Source: Chrysaora quinquecirrha (Eukaryota; Cnidaria; Scyphozoa; Semaeostomeae; Pelagiidae). From it: a DNA stretch of 64,000 nt. The stretch is taken from NCBI GenBank assembly GCA_014526335.1, contig JACTAT010000032.1:7690468-7754467 (forward strand), read 5' to 3'. Each line of letters starts with the position of its first letter. The first letter of the stretch is position 1. The position numbers were made by a program, and so were the translations under genes. The notes below the pieces were generated by a model that saw nothing but the letters and a program-made list of their open reading frames with translations, ran no database searches and was not told the origin of the DNA. This document shows positions 1 through 10,112 of this stretch, in pieces.

Positions 1-967
1 AAAAATATGGTAACCATGTTTTGATTTGGTTTGCCTTTCATTCTTCGCGCGCTCATTTCATTCCAATAGCGTCTTAATATTCATTTGCAAATTCATTCAA
101 ATCGTTCTGTTTTTATCAACATTTCATACTGTATTCGGCAGCACGGCAGCGCATTAATTTTGTCTTCGTCCGCATGCTCATTTTGTACCATATTCTTCAC
201 CTAGCACCTTCATTACATATCCTATTCATTAGCATCTTCATTTCATAACCTATTTATTAGCATCTTCATTTCATATCATATGCATACCCTATTCATTGGC
301 ATCTTCGCTTCCTATCGTATTCATTAGCATCCTCATTTCATACCCTAGTAATTAGCATCTTCTTTCATAGCCCATTCATTAGCATCTTCATTTCATACCC
401 TATTTATTAGCATCCTCATTTCATACCCTAGTAATTAGCATCTTCATGTCATGCTCTAGTAATTAGCATCTTCTTCATTTCATACCCTATTCATTAGCAT
501 CTTCATTTCATACGCTAGTAATTAGCATCCTCGTTTCATACCCTAGTAATTAGCATCTTCATTTCATAGCGCATTCATTAGCATCCTCATTTCATACCCT
601 AGCAATTAGCATCTTCATTTCATAGCGCATTCATTAGCATTTTCGTTTCATACCCTATTCATTAGCATCTTTATTTCGTACCCTATTCATTACCAATTTT
701 GCAACGTCGATGAAAAAGTAGCAACAGTAAAGCCCATACAGGGAGACTAAGCATTCTGCTTTTCTGGCATCTTCATTTCATACAAGCATTCACATTAAGG
801 TTGCCAACGCAGCCAACCACCACTAAGCTAAACGGCCTGCAAGGAGATAGAGAGGCGACCGTGGCTAGAGAGGACAATTATCTAGATAGTACATTCATCT
901 TTTCTGTTGCCTTTCAAAGCTTTCATCTGCCAATAGTATCTTTATTTATGTTTCGTTCATTTTGCAG
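1..967. other. Upstream intron of saposin gene
   Basis: No exon was recognised before the splice acceptor at 965-967, which follows a pyrimidine-rich tract. The first coding exon in view starts with the second half of a saposin domain, so this stretch should be intron and the gene must start left of the window. A 28-bp minisatellite fills much of it. The short open frame at 801-1010 has no supporting features. Confidence 0.6.
197..700. repeat. 28-bp minisatellite, about 17-18 units
   Basis: Tandem copies of a 28-bp unit built from TTAGCATCTTCATTTCATA plus CCCTATTCA or CCCTAGTAA. The last nine bases alternate between these two types, so two unit subtypes are interspersed rather than homogenised. 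A few units are shortened or damaged. It lies in the presumed intron upstream of the saposin exons. Confidence 0.85.
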
Positions 968-3904
968 TGTAAGCATTTCTCCGACAAAGCAGCAAGAATT
1001 GCAATGTTAGCTGAAGACAGCTCTACTTCAAAAATATGCAGAACACTTTGCGACACGACTTTGATCAATATGACAGTCTCAGTCTCAAACGACAATCAAA
1101 AGCCAAATATCTCCAGATGCGACCAATGCAAATCTAAGGTCAAAATCGCATCAAACATTGCTCGTCTGCTGCAAGTTTCATTGGTGAAAGTTATTGATGT
1201 CATTTGCCCTTCACTTCCAATACCAGATCTGGGATCCTGGCTAATGGTAAGTTGATTAAGACCTAGTTGAAAAGTCGTACCAGAGAGTCGTGCCGTGTCA
1301 GCATTACTCTGGCACGACACACAGGCTTGGCACAAGGATTGATTCAGCCATCGTGGCGTGCCTAGTCAAATAGAGGTTGGGACTGCAATGCTTTAGACTT
1401 GCAAGAGTTGCGCAAAAAGCACTGACCAGCATATGAATGGCAGCCCCAAAATACAGAGTAGCTCTTGACAAGCACTGGGATAGCAGTGTATAAAATCGCC
1501 GAATAACTCTAGACTGGCTACATCAGTCTCTCCCCCCTCGCTGTGGTTGCTCTTGTTCAGGGCAGCTCAAGAAGAGGTCAGGAAGAGGTCAGCTGAGGCA
1601 ACTCTGCTTTTAGCGACCTATCAGTTCTAAGGAGCATAACAGAGACTTGTGTAGCGAGTCTAGAGTAACTCTCCAAGTCATACAGCCCAAGCCCCCCTCG
1701 GGTAGTAAACGGTCATCTGGCCCTCATGGGTAGTAAAATATATAAAAACACTCAGGCATGCATCGCTTTTTAAAAGCCTGACAATTAATAGTATTTAGCG
1801 TCAATTTAATGTTACAAATCGGGTAAACGTGTTTTATTTTTCAGCGCAAAGCCCTCTTCGCCACATTTAGAGTTGCCCCGGGTGTTAAATTGGGTCCACA
1901 AATTCTAGATATTGGTACTAATGGGTAAAAGATTTCTTCACTTTTCTACACATGGGTCCACAAGAGTAATAAAGTTTATCGGCATACAGGGGTGGGTTTG
2001 GAAAACTTGGGCGGCAGGTCTAGTCTTTTGAACAATGAAGAACCCCCCGGTCTTTTTTTCAGTGTAGAGATGTGGTTAAAAAAATTGCAGCTTCATCGAG
2101 GATTATCGACACGGTGCAAAATCGGATTTGCTCAGCTTTGAATCTCTGCAAATCTTCAGCAGTCCCATCGGATTCTTGTGCTCTTGGATCATCATCCAGA
2201 CGTAGCAGTGCATTCGAGATTTCCTTCAAGATTTTTAATATCATCACACAAGTCGCGAGACCACATCTTGAGGAACGCTTTCCAAAGCTTGGCAGATCTT
2301 TTGATCTCATAGATGAAACTGCAAAGGTTTGCAAATTTTGTACTTTATTCTACAAACTCTGTTTGTAATTCTGTAGACATTGTTCGTATCTCTTCAAATA
2401 ACGGTTGAAACACCAATGTGCTTATTTCTGTTTGTCGAGCAATGTTTGTAATGTGGCCGAACATTGCTTGATTAGCATATCTCAAATGTTTGACAAAAAA
2501 TGCTTGATCGTTTGGCAAGGGCCTAAGAATTACACAAAACTGTCTTTTGATCTTCAATATCCTTTTTCAACAGTGTCTTTCGGCGAAGCAATCATCAACT
2601 CCGGACAGGTCGGCCAGAAGAAATCGTAAAACATACGTCTGCCACAGACTTTGCTCGAAAGTGGATCAAACTGTTAGAAACAAACTTGCAGGGAGATTCA
2701 ACGAGGGATCTCAAGTGCGAAGGAACTTCGAAAGTTTCTGCTCAGGCCTAAGAGGACCGTCTGCTAACAAGGTAAGGACGGAGTATATTCCTGCGACTAT
2801 ATCTCAGAGGTGGTGTGGCCGAGAGGTCAAGGCGTTCGGCTCACGATCGTAAGGTCGTGGCTTCGAAATGTCGTCAGGACCACTTTCGACAAGCCTACAG
2901 TCAACTCAGCTGTCCATCCTTCCGAGGTGGGTAAATGAGCAGAATATTCGTTCCAGAATATTAGTCTGGTGCGAACTCTAGAATCTGCATCCTTTGAAAA
3001 ATTCTGGCACAATACTGATGGTCATAATGACGTCCTAGTTACGTCATAATTACATCATAAATCCGTCGTTATAGGGAGTAACACGAGTGACATTAGTGAC
3101 TTCAACAAGTAACACGAATTTCAAGCTTCCCCATTTTACGCAGTATGATTGGGTAATTCTGTTACTTTCCTACGACTAGTAATCGTAAGCTTTCCTGCAA
3201 TTTCAGTGTGGAGTGCTACACAAAGCGACTGATAACAGGGCCATTTTGGAAACATTATTCCAGAAACAGACATGCGAGCGGTTGAGATGCGATTTGTACG
3301 AGATGTATCCCAGCTGGCATTGCAACCTCTGCAAGTTCAACGTCATGCAACCACCAATCAGAATGGCCCTAACCAACGCCATGAAAACTATCACAGAAAT
3401 CGAGAAAAGCATTGAGATGCTTTGCAGGACAAACATAGACCACAGGGTGAGTAGAGTTGCAATGTGGTAATCGATCACGTTAGTATGGGTTTCTTATAAA
3501 GAGTTTCTTATAAAAAAACTTGTATTGATGCATTCTTATCTTGGGAGGATATGATCAGATTTTCGTTGTTTTGGATGCGTAGCCCGATCTGCAAAACTTG
3601 CTCATTTTTTATACCAGTTTTGCTACAAGTATACCTTTCCTGAACTCTTTTTTTATAAGAAGTACTTTCATTATGAGCAAATTTAGCAAGTTTGACAACC
3701 AATGTTTGATCGTTTTGCCAAAGCCAACGTTAGCTGGATTGTAGGGTTCTGTGATATAAACAATAGTAGATAAATGAAACAAATCGACTTATCTATTTTC
3801 AGTGCGATGACTTCTTGGCTGAGCACCGTCGGTTCTTACGATCACTGGGTGAACTGCTGAAGCATGGCACCGTTTGCAAGGTCATTGGTATGTGCAAGGA
3901 GTGA
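968..3904 (+). CDS. Multi-saposin-domain (prosaposin-like) protein, 3' exons
   Basis: Five coding exons: 968-1246, 2063-2326, 2574-2771, 3207-3446, 3803-3904 (stop). All junctions are phase 0 and every exon starts with a Cys codon. Each exon carries the second half of one saposin B domain (C-x20ish-C-x3/5-C, e.g. 'CRDVVKK..ICSALNLC') and then the first half of the next (C-x2-C..C, e.g. 'CDQCKSKV..DVIC'). Introns therefore cut each domain in the middle. At least five domains are represented. The third (exon 2/3) lacks the first-half cysteines and looks degenerate. Saposin domains are small disulfide-bonded helical units that bind lipids and activate lysosomal hydrolases, or permeabilise membranes. 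The protein ends ten residues after a domain Cys (..VCKVIGMCKE), with no SapA-type tail. The start and signal peptide lie upstream of the window. The family is clear; orthology to prosaposin itself is not shown. Confidence 0.8.
2429..2526. mobile_element. Fragment of GGCCCTGGCCAAACG foldback family
   Basis: Ends in TGCTTGATCGTTTGGCAAGGGCCTAA, matching the right end of the family seen complete at 17177, 37338 and 55890. Only one arm is present. A second fragment lies at 3672-3726 (CAATGTTTGATCGTTTTGCC). Confidence 0.6.
2811..3010 (+). mobile_element. tRNA-derived SINE-like copy in saposin intron 3
   Basis: Starts with tRNA-like sequence: an A-box-like TGGCCGAGAGG and a degenerate B-box GTGGCTTCGAA, with possible acceptor pairing GGTGGT/ACCACT. 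The anticodon stem does not pair properly, so it is not a working tRNA. The following body (TCCATCCTTCCGAGG.., GAATATTCGTTCCAGAATA) recurs in reverse orientation at about 38165-38300 in a COPG intron, which supports a dispersed SINE. Confidence 0.6.
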
Positions 3905-4079
3905 CAGACTCAATGTCCCACACGGATGAATCAAAATAGGTGACTGATGATCATGATGATTGCATAGAAATTTAAAATTAGTTCAGTAGATATACTCTAA
4001 CTTAATACACTCAATAATTTAGTAAGAAACTTTGCCCTACACCTTATGGTAGGGTATCTCACGTTTGCAGACAAAAGTA

Positions 4080-4521
4080 CACTCATTTTCTATAAGAAAT
4101 ATTGGTCCCGAACTATAGTAGGGTTTCTTAGCTAGGTTTTGACACTTTTACTTAATCATAAATAGTTTTACAACTTGCTTAAAGATTTTCCCATATATTT
4201 CCCCACAAGCTTACAAAAGATTTCCCACTAAATTGTCCCTTTCGCTGAATAAGATTTTTTAGCGAAATCATGATCGATTCTTGTGTCGTACGTAACAGCC
4301 TATGGGGATGGGGGCTTGGCCATCCAAATAATTCGCAAAGCCGTTGTTTTGGGTATCAGATAGATGTTCTGCTACTGTTCCCATTGCTTTGAAATATATC
4401 AGCACCCCCCCCTTCCCCACTAGGAAAATTTCTACTTCCTACACCACTGCAACAAGTGCAACTTAGCTTAGATTCGTATACTAGAGTTTCATATAAGTGG
4501 TTTCTTATGGAATATTGAGTG
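4080..4521. mobile_element. ATAAGAA-family MITE, copy A
   Basis: Starts CACTCATTTTCTATAAGAAAT and ends with the inverted counterpart (..TTTCTTATGGAATATTGAGTG), flanked by TA on both sides (4078-4079, 4522-4523). Length is 442 bp with no coding capacity. It sits between the convergent 3' ends of the saposin gene and FHIT and fills most of that 700-bp gap. This is a more diverged member of the family described at 13836. Confidence 0.65.
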
Positions 4522-4602
4522 TATGAATATGATGGTTAGGTAGCAATGGCATCTATTTCTTTTAGTCGTCAATTAAAACGATTTGAATTAAAATCATATC
4601 AT

Positions 4603-5994
4603 CTAGGATGAATTATTGGTTATTTGGAAAAAAATTCTTAGCTTTGCGGCTTCCAAAGCCATGTCATCATGAGTCCTTGGCTGCCACTTCATTGATCCTA
4701 AATCTTTGTCGTGTTCTTGAAGCTAGAAAAGAAACGAGACAGTCGATTTCACCTAGGTTTATGCATCTAGCGCTTAGATAATTTTTTGAATGATAATCGA
4801 TTGGTTAGATCTTTTATACTACTGGATTTGCAATAGACCTTTTAAGGAGGTCTGTGTCGGTGCGAAATTTTTCTGGAAGATGGTGGACATCTTGAGTAAG
4901 GGAATCCTGCATAGAACAAAAAGGATTGTAGTTGCTAAGAGGTTGTGCAGCAAATTTTGCTTCAAATTCTTCATGAAGTAACAGCGAGAAAAGGAATCTG
5001 CGACAATAAATGTTAATAACAACAAAAAACTAGGAAGGACACAGTTATGATGCTTACTTTTCTATAAATATCGTCGTTATTTTTGAAGTCCCCTTTGACT
5101 CTGGGTAGAATGTGGACGTGAACATGCTACAGAAAATAAAGAATCCTTCATTAAAATCAATCTAAAAAAAAATGTTCGACTGGCGGCCAGTCACTGGCCC
5201 ACGGAGCTTTTGAACATGTGGGACCGCCTTTTTCCAGGAAAATAAAGACGGAAGTAAATATTTTGATTACATATACTTACAGGAACTGTTTGGCCTGCAT
5301 CGGGACCGTCCTGCAAATAAAACAAAACAGAAAACTATAATTCAAGTTTCCAAAAACTTCAAACAACTTAAAAGTAATATCTTACACTCTGTCCTGTCTA
5401 ATAAGAATTAGGCGTTCTAAGGTTTAATAAAAAATGTATGACAAACTACCTGGATTGCAATTGATAGGGAAGAGCTCATGTATTCTTCTTGAATAACTTT
5501 CGAGACTTTTTGCGTGCTGATGAACAAATCGGCAACTTCATCTTCCTCCAGATCTGAAAATCTTGGAGCTTCTCTTAGCGTTGCCACTAAAACATCTTAA
5601 AACTTGTTAAAGAAAGGGAACTTATTAGAGAACCACGTTTGCAGCATTTTGAACAATCGTTTATGTATCAATCGAATCAGTAGGGTTCGAAATCTCGAAT
5701 GTAAAACAATGAAAATGGAAATTCCATTCATTAGGGGATGTGCTTGCGACCCTCACCCTATTTTGTGCCTCCACGAGTCCACCCGGCCCCTTCCTGCCCT
5801 CCCTGTCCTGGCGATAGGATCAGGCCAAAAAAGGCAAAAACCACGTTTTCCTACCATCAAAATGAAAGGATACGACCCTTGACCACAGGCTTGATGTTCA
5901 CGAAGGCGTATGATAACTTCGATTTGAAGAAAACGACGCCTTCGTGTATCAAATGTGAACCAAATTGAAAAGTTTTTGCTGTGGTGGCAGCCAT
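4603..5994 (-). CDS. FHIT: FHIT: bis(5'-adenosyl)-triphosphatase (HIT protein)
   Basis: Complete five-exon gene on the minus strand: 5874-5994, 5450-5595, 5281-5310, 5058-5126, 4603-4722; 161 residues against 147 in human. The N-terminus FGSHLIHEGVVFFKS, then NIKPVVKGHVLVATLREAP, the helix DLEEDEVADLF, QDGPDAGQTVP and the histidine triad HVHVHILPR all match FHIT. The C-terminus matches as well (EAAKLRIFFQ). The second His of the triad HVHVH is the catalytic nucleophile of the family. FHIT hydrolyses Ap3A/Ap4A-type dinucleotides and is a tumour suppressor in vertebrates. The ATG at 5992-5994 is the only start fitting the family. The exon 1/2 join (GGTC|ATGTTTTAG) restores the conserved GHVLV. 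Intron 4 holds a dispersed repeat. It runs divergently from DCAF7. Confidence 0.95.
4836..5018 (+). repeat. Dispersed 'AAAGAGGTCTGGGTCGG' repeat, copy 1
   Basis: Inside FHIT intron 4. It shares AGGTCTG(G/T)GTCGG, TTTTTCTGGAAGATGGTGGA, GTAAGGGAATCC and AAAAGGAATCT.CGACAATA with 14396-14590. Shorter matches lie at 13198-13280 and 24762-24835, and an inverted one at about 15160-15235. The open frame at 4790-4981 is this repeat, not a gene. Confidence 0.7.
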
Positions 5995-6409
5995 TTTAAA
6001 AAGAACTTCTTGGAAGTCTGGTGGTCTGGTACCGAGACTCGTTATTGTTTAAGTGTGTGTAGTACATGAAGTATCTACAATTCGAATAAAAGAATTTTTG
6101 CATGCTGCTGTTTTCCAGGTTTGTTCGAGCTTTTTAAGTTTTTTAACAGATTTTAGTCTCTGAAAAGCGTTAAAATAATGCCTTTCAGATAATGAGGACT
6201 TGGGAATACTTCTTAGTGCACTTTGAAGTCAAGAAGTGACCTCGTAGATTCAAAATATTCGTTATAAGGCCATTCAAAAAGTTGTTGTTTTGTGTTGGCC
6301 TAGATCGTCCTTTAGGTTCAAGATTGAAGAAGCCTGCGTGCACTTGACAGGACGTCAAACGCTGCTGATATAATCCGTCGAGAAAAGAGAGGTTTATTTT
6401 TGCTGCACA
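5995..6409. promoter_or_regulatory. Divergent FHIT / DCAF7 promoter interval
   Basis: Only 415 bp separate the two start codons, which face away from each other. Both 5' UTRs and promoters must lie here, or share one bidirectional promoter, unless either gene has a distal non-coding first exon. No clear TATA box or CpG-rich block was seen. Confidence 0.5.
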
Positions 6410-7461
6410 ATGGCGGTAGCCCCAGGTCCTTCATCACAAATGTCCATGTTTGCTGGAAAACGAAAAGAGATCTACAAATATGATGCCCCTGGACCTTATA
6501 TGGAATGAACTGGAGTGTGCGCCCTGACAAACGTTTTAGACTTGCACTGGGAAGCTTTGTTGAAGAATACAGTAATAAAGTTCAAATTGTTCAGCTGGAC
6601 GAGGATAGTGGAGATTTTGTGACAAGAGCATCGTTTGATCACCCCTACCCCACAACTAAGATCATCTGGATTCCCGACAGCAAAGGGAACTACCCTGATC
6701 TAGTTGCTACTTCAGGGGATTACCTCCGAGTTTGGAGAGTTGGTTCCGATGGGGTGAGGCTTGAGTCGTTATTGAACAATAACAAGAACTCAGATTACTG
6801 TGCCCCACTCACGTCTTTTGACTGGAATGAAATTGATCCAAATCTCCTGGGCACCTCAAGCATTGACACAACATGTACAATCTGGGGTTTAGAAACTGGT
6901 CAACCATTAGGCAGGGTGCAGGGTCATGTGAAAACACAGCTGATAGCACATGATAAGGAGGTGTATGATATTGCGTTTAGTCGTGGATGTGGGGGCAGGG
7001 ATTTGTTTGCATCAGTGGGGGCAGATGGTTCTGTCAGGATGTTCGATTTGAGACGTTTAGAGCATTCAACGATAATCTATGAAGACCCCCAACACACTTC
7101 GTTATTGCGGCTATCGTGGAACAAGCAAGACCCAAATTACCTTGCAACATTTGGTCTAGATAGCCTGGAAGTGATTATTCTTGATATGAGAGTGCCTTGT
7201 ACTCCAGTTGCCAGACTAAGCAATCACAGAGCATCCGTAAATGGTATTGCATGGGCACCGCATTCATCATGCCATATATGCACTGCTGCAGATGACCAAC
7301 AAGCATTGATTTGGGATATACAGCAGATGCCAAGTGCAATCGAGGATCCAATACTAGCCTACACTGCTGATGGAGAGATTAATCAGATCCAATGGGCTAC
7401 TAATCAACCTGATTGGATTGCTATTTGTTATGGCAGTAATTTGGAGATTTTACGTGTTTAA
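6410..7461 (+). CDS. DCAF7: DCAF7/WDR68 (HAN11) WD40 scaffold, one -1 frame break
   Basis: Near-complete WD40 protein. The main open frame (6505-7461) starts MNWSVRPDKRFRLALGSF and continues through HPYPTTKIIWIP, NNNKNSDYCAPLTSFDWNE, SSIDTTCTIWGLETG, AHDKEVYDIAFSRG, GADGSVRMFDLR, HICTAADDQQALIWDIQ to EILRV, all strongly conserved in DCAF7. The true N-terminus lies upstream in another frame: ATG at 6410, then MAVAPGPSSQMSMFAGKRKE.. and ..IYKYDAP. One base is missing near 6490: GATGCCCCTGGACC where the family sequence (APWTLYGMNW) needs CCTTGG. DCAF7 binds DYRK1A/HIPK2 kinases and CUL4-DDB1. The coding region has no introns. A three-residue gap follows GRV compared with human. Either the base is an assembly error or this is a retrocopy with one break; the otherwise perfect conservation favours the former. 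Confidence 0.9.
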
Positions 7462-7518
7462 CTCTGTTCTGCTTTGTACTGGAGATTTGACGTGTTTAAC
7501 TCTGTTCTGCTTTGTACT
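7443..7518 (+). repeat. 38-bp tandem duplication across the DCAF7 stop
   Basis: Units 7443-7480 and 7481-7518 match at 37 of 38 positions (GGAGATTTTACGTG versus GGAGATTTGACGTG). Unit 1 encodes the last residues EILRV and the stop; unit 2 is 3' UTR. The near identity suggests a recent duplication. Confidence 0.9.
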
Positions 7519-10112
7519 TCATCAGCAGGAAACTTTGTATATATCTAGGAATGTAAGGGCAAGCTTGACCAAGATTTTTTTCTTGAATGATTTTGGACAC
7601 TTTTAATGGACAATTCCAGATAAGAAGTCAGAAGAGCATAACATGGAGATACTTAGTGTTAAACTCTTTCCATATAGGGGCAAGAAATGAGATAGGAAGT
7701 CAAATAAAAAAAAGTATGTGCTTAATGTTGGCCTCCCTTGTATGACCCAAGGATGTTTTTCAACCAGATCCACATATATTACATGATTTTGGACACTCGA
7801 TATGGGCGAAATCAGACAAGGAACTCAAATGTTTGCCCATTTGATTGACACAGAAGATTCGTGCTCAGAACATCAGACAATTGATTGTTTGCTGGAATAA
7901 CCTTCATGGGTCTAATCGTTCCCAGTTCCATAATGAATGACTGAGGAATGATGAACTCACGTGCTATTGTGTTGAATTGAATTACAATTCAATACAATAT
8001 AACTGAAAAGTGAAGTCAAATCAATAAAGTAAATTAGTTGAAGGGAAGTTTTAGTTTGTAATATAAGTTCAGAGAAGTTTACATCTAGTGGTCTTTTTTG
8101 TGGTTTTTTGCTTAAAATTTAAGCTCTTATTAAGTCACGAGAATCCCACGAGATTTTTGCCGAATTTGTGTTATTGTGTTACAGTATCCTAAGAATGCAG
8201 AAATTTGATCGGCAGTACGCATCGGAAAAATGCAAACATTTTAGCTCCCAGCATAAATATATTCGGACTTATCAAGGCTGTTTCTAAGACCGTATTAGAC
8301 ATGATAGCCATCACTTATCATGACACGCCTTTGATATATAGTTGGGCACCGTTTCGGGAGAGATCCGTCTCGTCTCCCATCATCAGGCAATGAGAAATGT
8401 AGTTTCTTTCCTATTTATTGCAACAGTTGGATCGATTTTAGCTCCAAAGTTCGAAATGGGGGCTATAAAATGCTACCACAAGTTATCATAGCAATATGAC
8501 AATTTCTATATTGAAAGTGAGATCAGAAAAGTTAAGTATATGTGATAGACCATATTTTTATTTCCTTCAGCCATCTTATTGCTTGAATTTATAGCTAGCA
8601 AATCAACGAATCAAGATGCAGCACTTGTGTTCACGCGACAAACCCACGTTGATTGATTGACAGGTGTCAATGCATAGAGTTTTCCCGTTTGTGTTGCTCT
8701 TGCGACGATTTCTGCACAAAGTCAAAACGTTTCTTCCCTCATTTTCATTAACTTTCAAACCATTTTAAAAACTTGTGTTATATAACTTGTGTTATATCAT
8801 TGCAAGAGATAGTTGCCGAAAATTCTTTTTATTATTGTTGACTTTGAACAACTTCATCTTGTTGCTAAAACTGCCTGTTTTAAGTTAACTCTTTAGTTAA
8901 CTTAAGCTTGACTAGACAAATTATGGCTAACTCTTGTTAACAATGTCAGTCGCTTGTAAGGTTTTCTTAAATGGTTTGGATGTTTAACTCTCTCGGTATA
9001 GCTTAGCTCTAATTCTGGTTAACGCTGGTTTAAATTTGGTTAACTCTACCTTTATTTGCCCAGCTCAGCTCTATCTGCCTTAAAGTTAAAGTAGTTAGTT
9101 AGGCTCTAAGCTGGTTTAGGGTCCGTTTGGTCCACTGAGGTTGGTAAAAATTATCTCAAAACCTGGAAAACTAAATCTTGTCCATTCTTTTTGTCTTCCA
9201 GGAGCAGACGTGAAAGGAAATCAGCTTAACTGGCATTTTCAGTAATCTGGTTTTCATTAAATTCAATTAGAAAGTATTTGAATTAAATTCATAGCAGAAA
9301 TACCGAAGTCAATTAATTTAAAAGGATGCATTAAGGGGATGCCTTGCGTTTTCTAAAAAAATAAAGTTGTGAAAGAAGGAAAATATTTTGCAAGTCTACA
9401 AATATAAAAACACTAAAGAACAACAGGGCTGCTGATTTTTAATAACAATATCGCTTTCGGAATTCAAATCTAAGCTGTTCTGTTGTGGAAATATTCTAAA
9501 CACAGTTATTTCTGTCCGAAGGACTTTATGTTATGCGGTGCAGGGAGAACTGAGGGTCGGGTGGTGGTGACGGGGGCTCAAGTTTTCACTCCATGTTTTC
9601 ACGTCTTGTTTTGAAACAAAATTATTGCTATCTCATCCAGCATATATGTCAACCAGTTTTGGCTATCCGCTTATTTAAACGCATGGGTTTCATGGCTGAA
9701 CACTAATTTTGTGATATTAATTATTGACTTAAATCGAAACATCTTTTCATTTCAGACTTCATTAAAGTTGCTACCCCCGTGCTGACAGATAATGGCTCGT
9801 CCTCGCACCGCACATGAACAAAGCGATGACAGCCTTCCACAGACACGACACATGAAATTTGAGAAAGCTGAGTTCCTGCAAGCTGTATGATTCTCACGAA
9901 AAGGTTAATTTACAAAAGAAATATTAACAATAACAACTCATTAGACTAGCGTGAAGACTTTTGCAGCTTGGATTTGGAGCTAAATTCTCAACATTTGTAC
10001 ACAGACAGAGACTCGTCACAAACATCGAGAAGAACTTTCCTGGACGACTGGACTAAAAGCTTTCCATCATGATGGTCTGCGATTGACGCTTGAGAACTAT
10101 CTATATCCCAAG
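7519..10112. other. Intergenic, DCAF7 to rolling-stone-like gene
   Basis: No gene recognised. The 8880-9060 stretch is rich in a degenerate GTTAACTCT-type word (TTAACTCTT, GTTAACTTAAG, GGTTAACTCTACC), possibly an eroded tandem repeat. The DCAF7 3' UTR occupies the left end. The right end (about 9740-10112) should hold the promoter and 5' UTR of the next gene. Confidence 0.4.
7703..7708 (+). promoter_or_regulatory. Possible DCAF7 polyadenylation signal
   Basis: AATAAA about 240 bases after the stop, in an A-rich context. A second AATAAA lies near 8023. The choice between them is not decidable from sequence alone. Confidence 0.3.

Noticed and set aside
2811..2885. Functional tRNA gene
   Set aside because: A- and B-box-like sequences are present, but the anticodon stem does not pair and the B-box is damaged; its flank recurs elsewhere as a SINE body.
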